Below are positions 5,314 to 5,363 of a stretch of 5,363 bases of DNA, piece by piece. The translations under genes were made by a program, and so were the position numbers. The number at the start of each line of letters is the position of its first letter. Positions within the stretch are counted from its first letter, which is position 1. Location of the stretch: positions 1-5,363 of the forward strand of contig PFMH01000081.1 of assembly GCA_002785325.1 (NCBI GenBank), written 5' to 3'. The notes under the pieces are model-generated. The model was not told where the DNA came from and made no database searches. It was given only the letters and a program-made list of their open reading frames with translations. Source of the DNA: a bacterium (Candidatus Howlettbacteria) CG_4_10_14_0_8_um_filter_40_9 (GTDB lineage Bacteria > Patescibacteriota > CPR2 > UBA1875 > GCA-2785325).

Positions 5314-5363
5314 AGATTTCGCCCAAAATTTGTAGGGCGGGCGGAATTCCCCCCAAATCCCCC

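Overview
The window looks like chromosomal DNA from a small-genome bacterium, most probably a member of the Candidate Phyla Radiation (Patescibacteria). This is an inference from gene content: a PilB-type ATPase, a ComF-like protein, a short PaaX/Cas2-like regulator, a free-standing S23-type four-helix-bundle protein and a pilin-like secreted protein together. Repeat-rich, low-complexity intergenic DNA fits the same picture. The reading frames are intact under the standard bacterial code, with no internal UGA. No rRNA, tRNA, insertion sequence or CRISPR array was seen.

All six supported genes lie on the minus strand, so transcription runs from the right end to the left. From right to left: 5265-5363 is non-coding with a short palindrome. 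A convincing intrinsic terminator (5222-5264) closes an upstream transcript. pilB (3582-5189) follows, with a good Shine-Dalgarno sequence and a plausible promoter. Next is a four-helix-bundle gene (3156-3533) only 48 nt downstream. A 143-nt spacer holds three tandem 19-bp repeats and a perfect TATAAT box. Then comes a 174-residue winged-helix plus Cas2-like regulator (2487-3011). A 210-nt spacer contains a hairpin next to the regulator's stop codon and a roughly 122-bp palindromic MITE-like element. comF (1548-2276) is next. A 564-nt gene-free stretch (984-1547) is filled with degenerate 7-bp and 10-bp repeats, a further copy of the palindromic repeat core, and several small hairpins. Last are an Hsp20 gene (543-983) and, 8 nt downstream, the start of a secreted pilin-like protein that runs off the left edge (1-534).

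Functionally, PilB (type IV pilus extension motor), ComF (a competence-linked phosphoribosyltransferase-fold protein) and the possible VirB2/TrbC-like pilin all point to surface appendages and DNA uptake, although they are not visibly one operon. The Hsp20 and pilin-like genes are probably co-transcribed, as are pilB and the four-helix gene. The regulator probably has its own promoter, and the tandem repeats just upstream are candidate operators.

No clearly new multi-gene system is visible. The best leads are the regulator with its tandem repeats, the palindromic element with a third related core elsewhere in the window, the period-7 arrays, and a possible small RNA at about 1207-1320.
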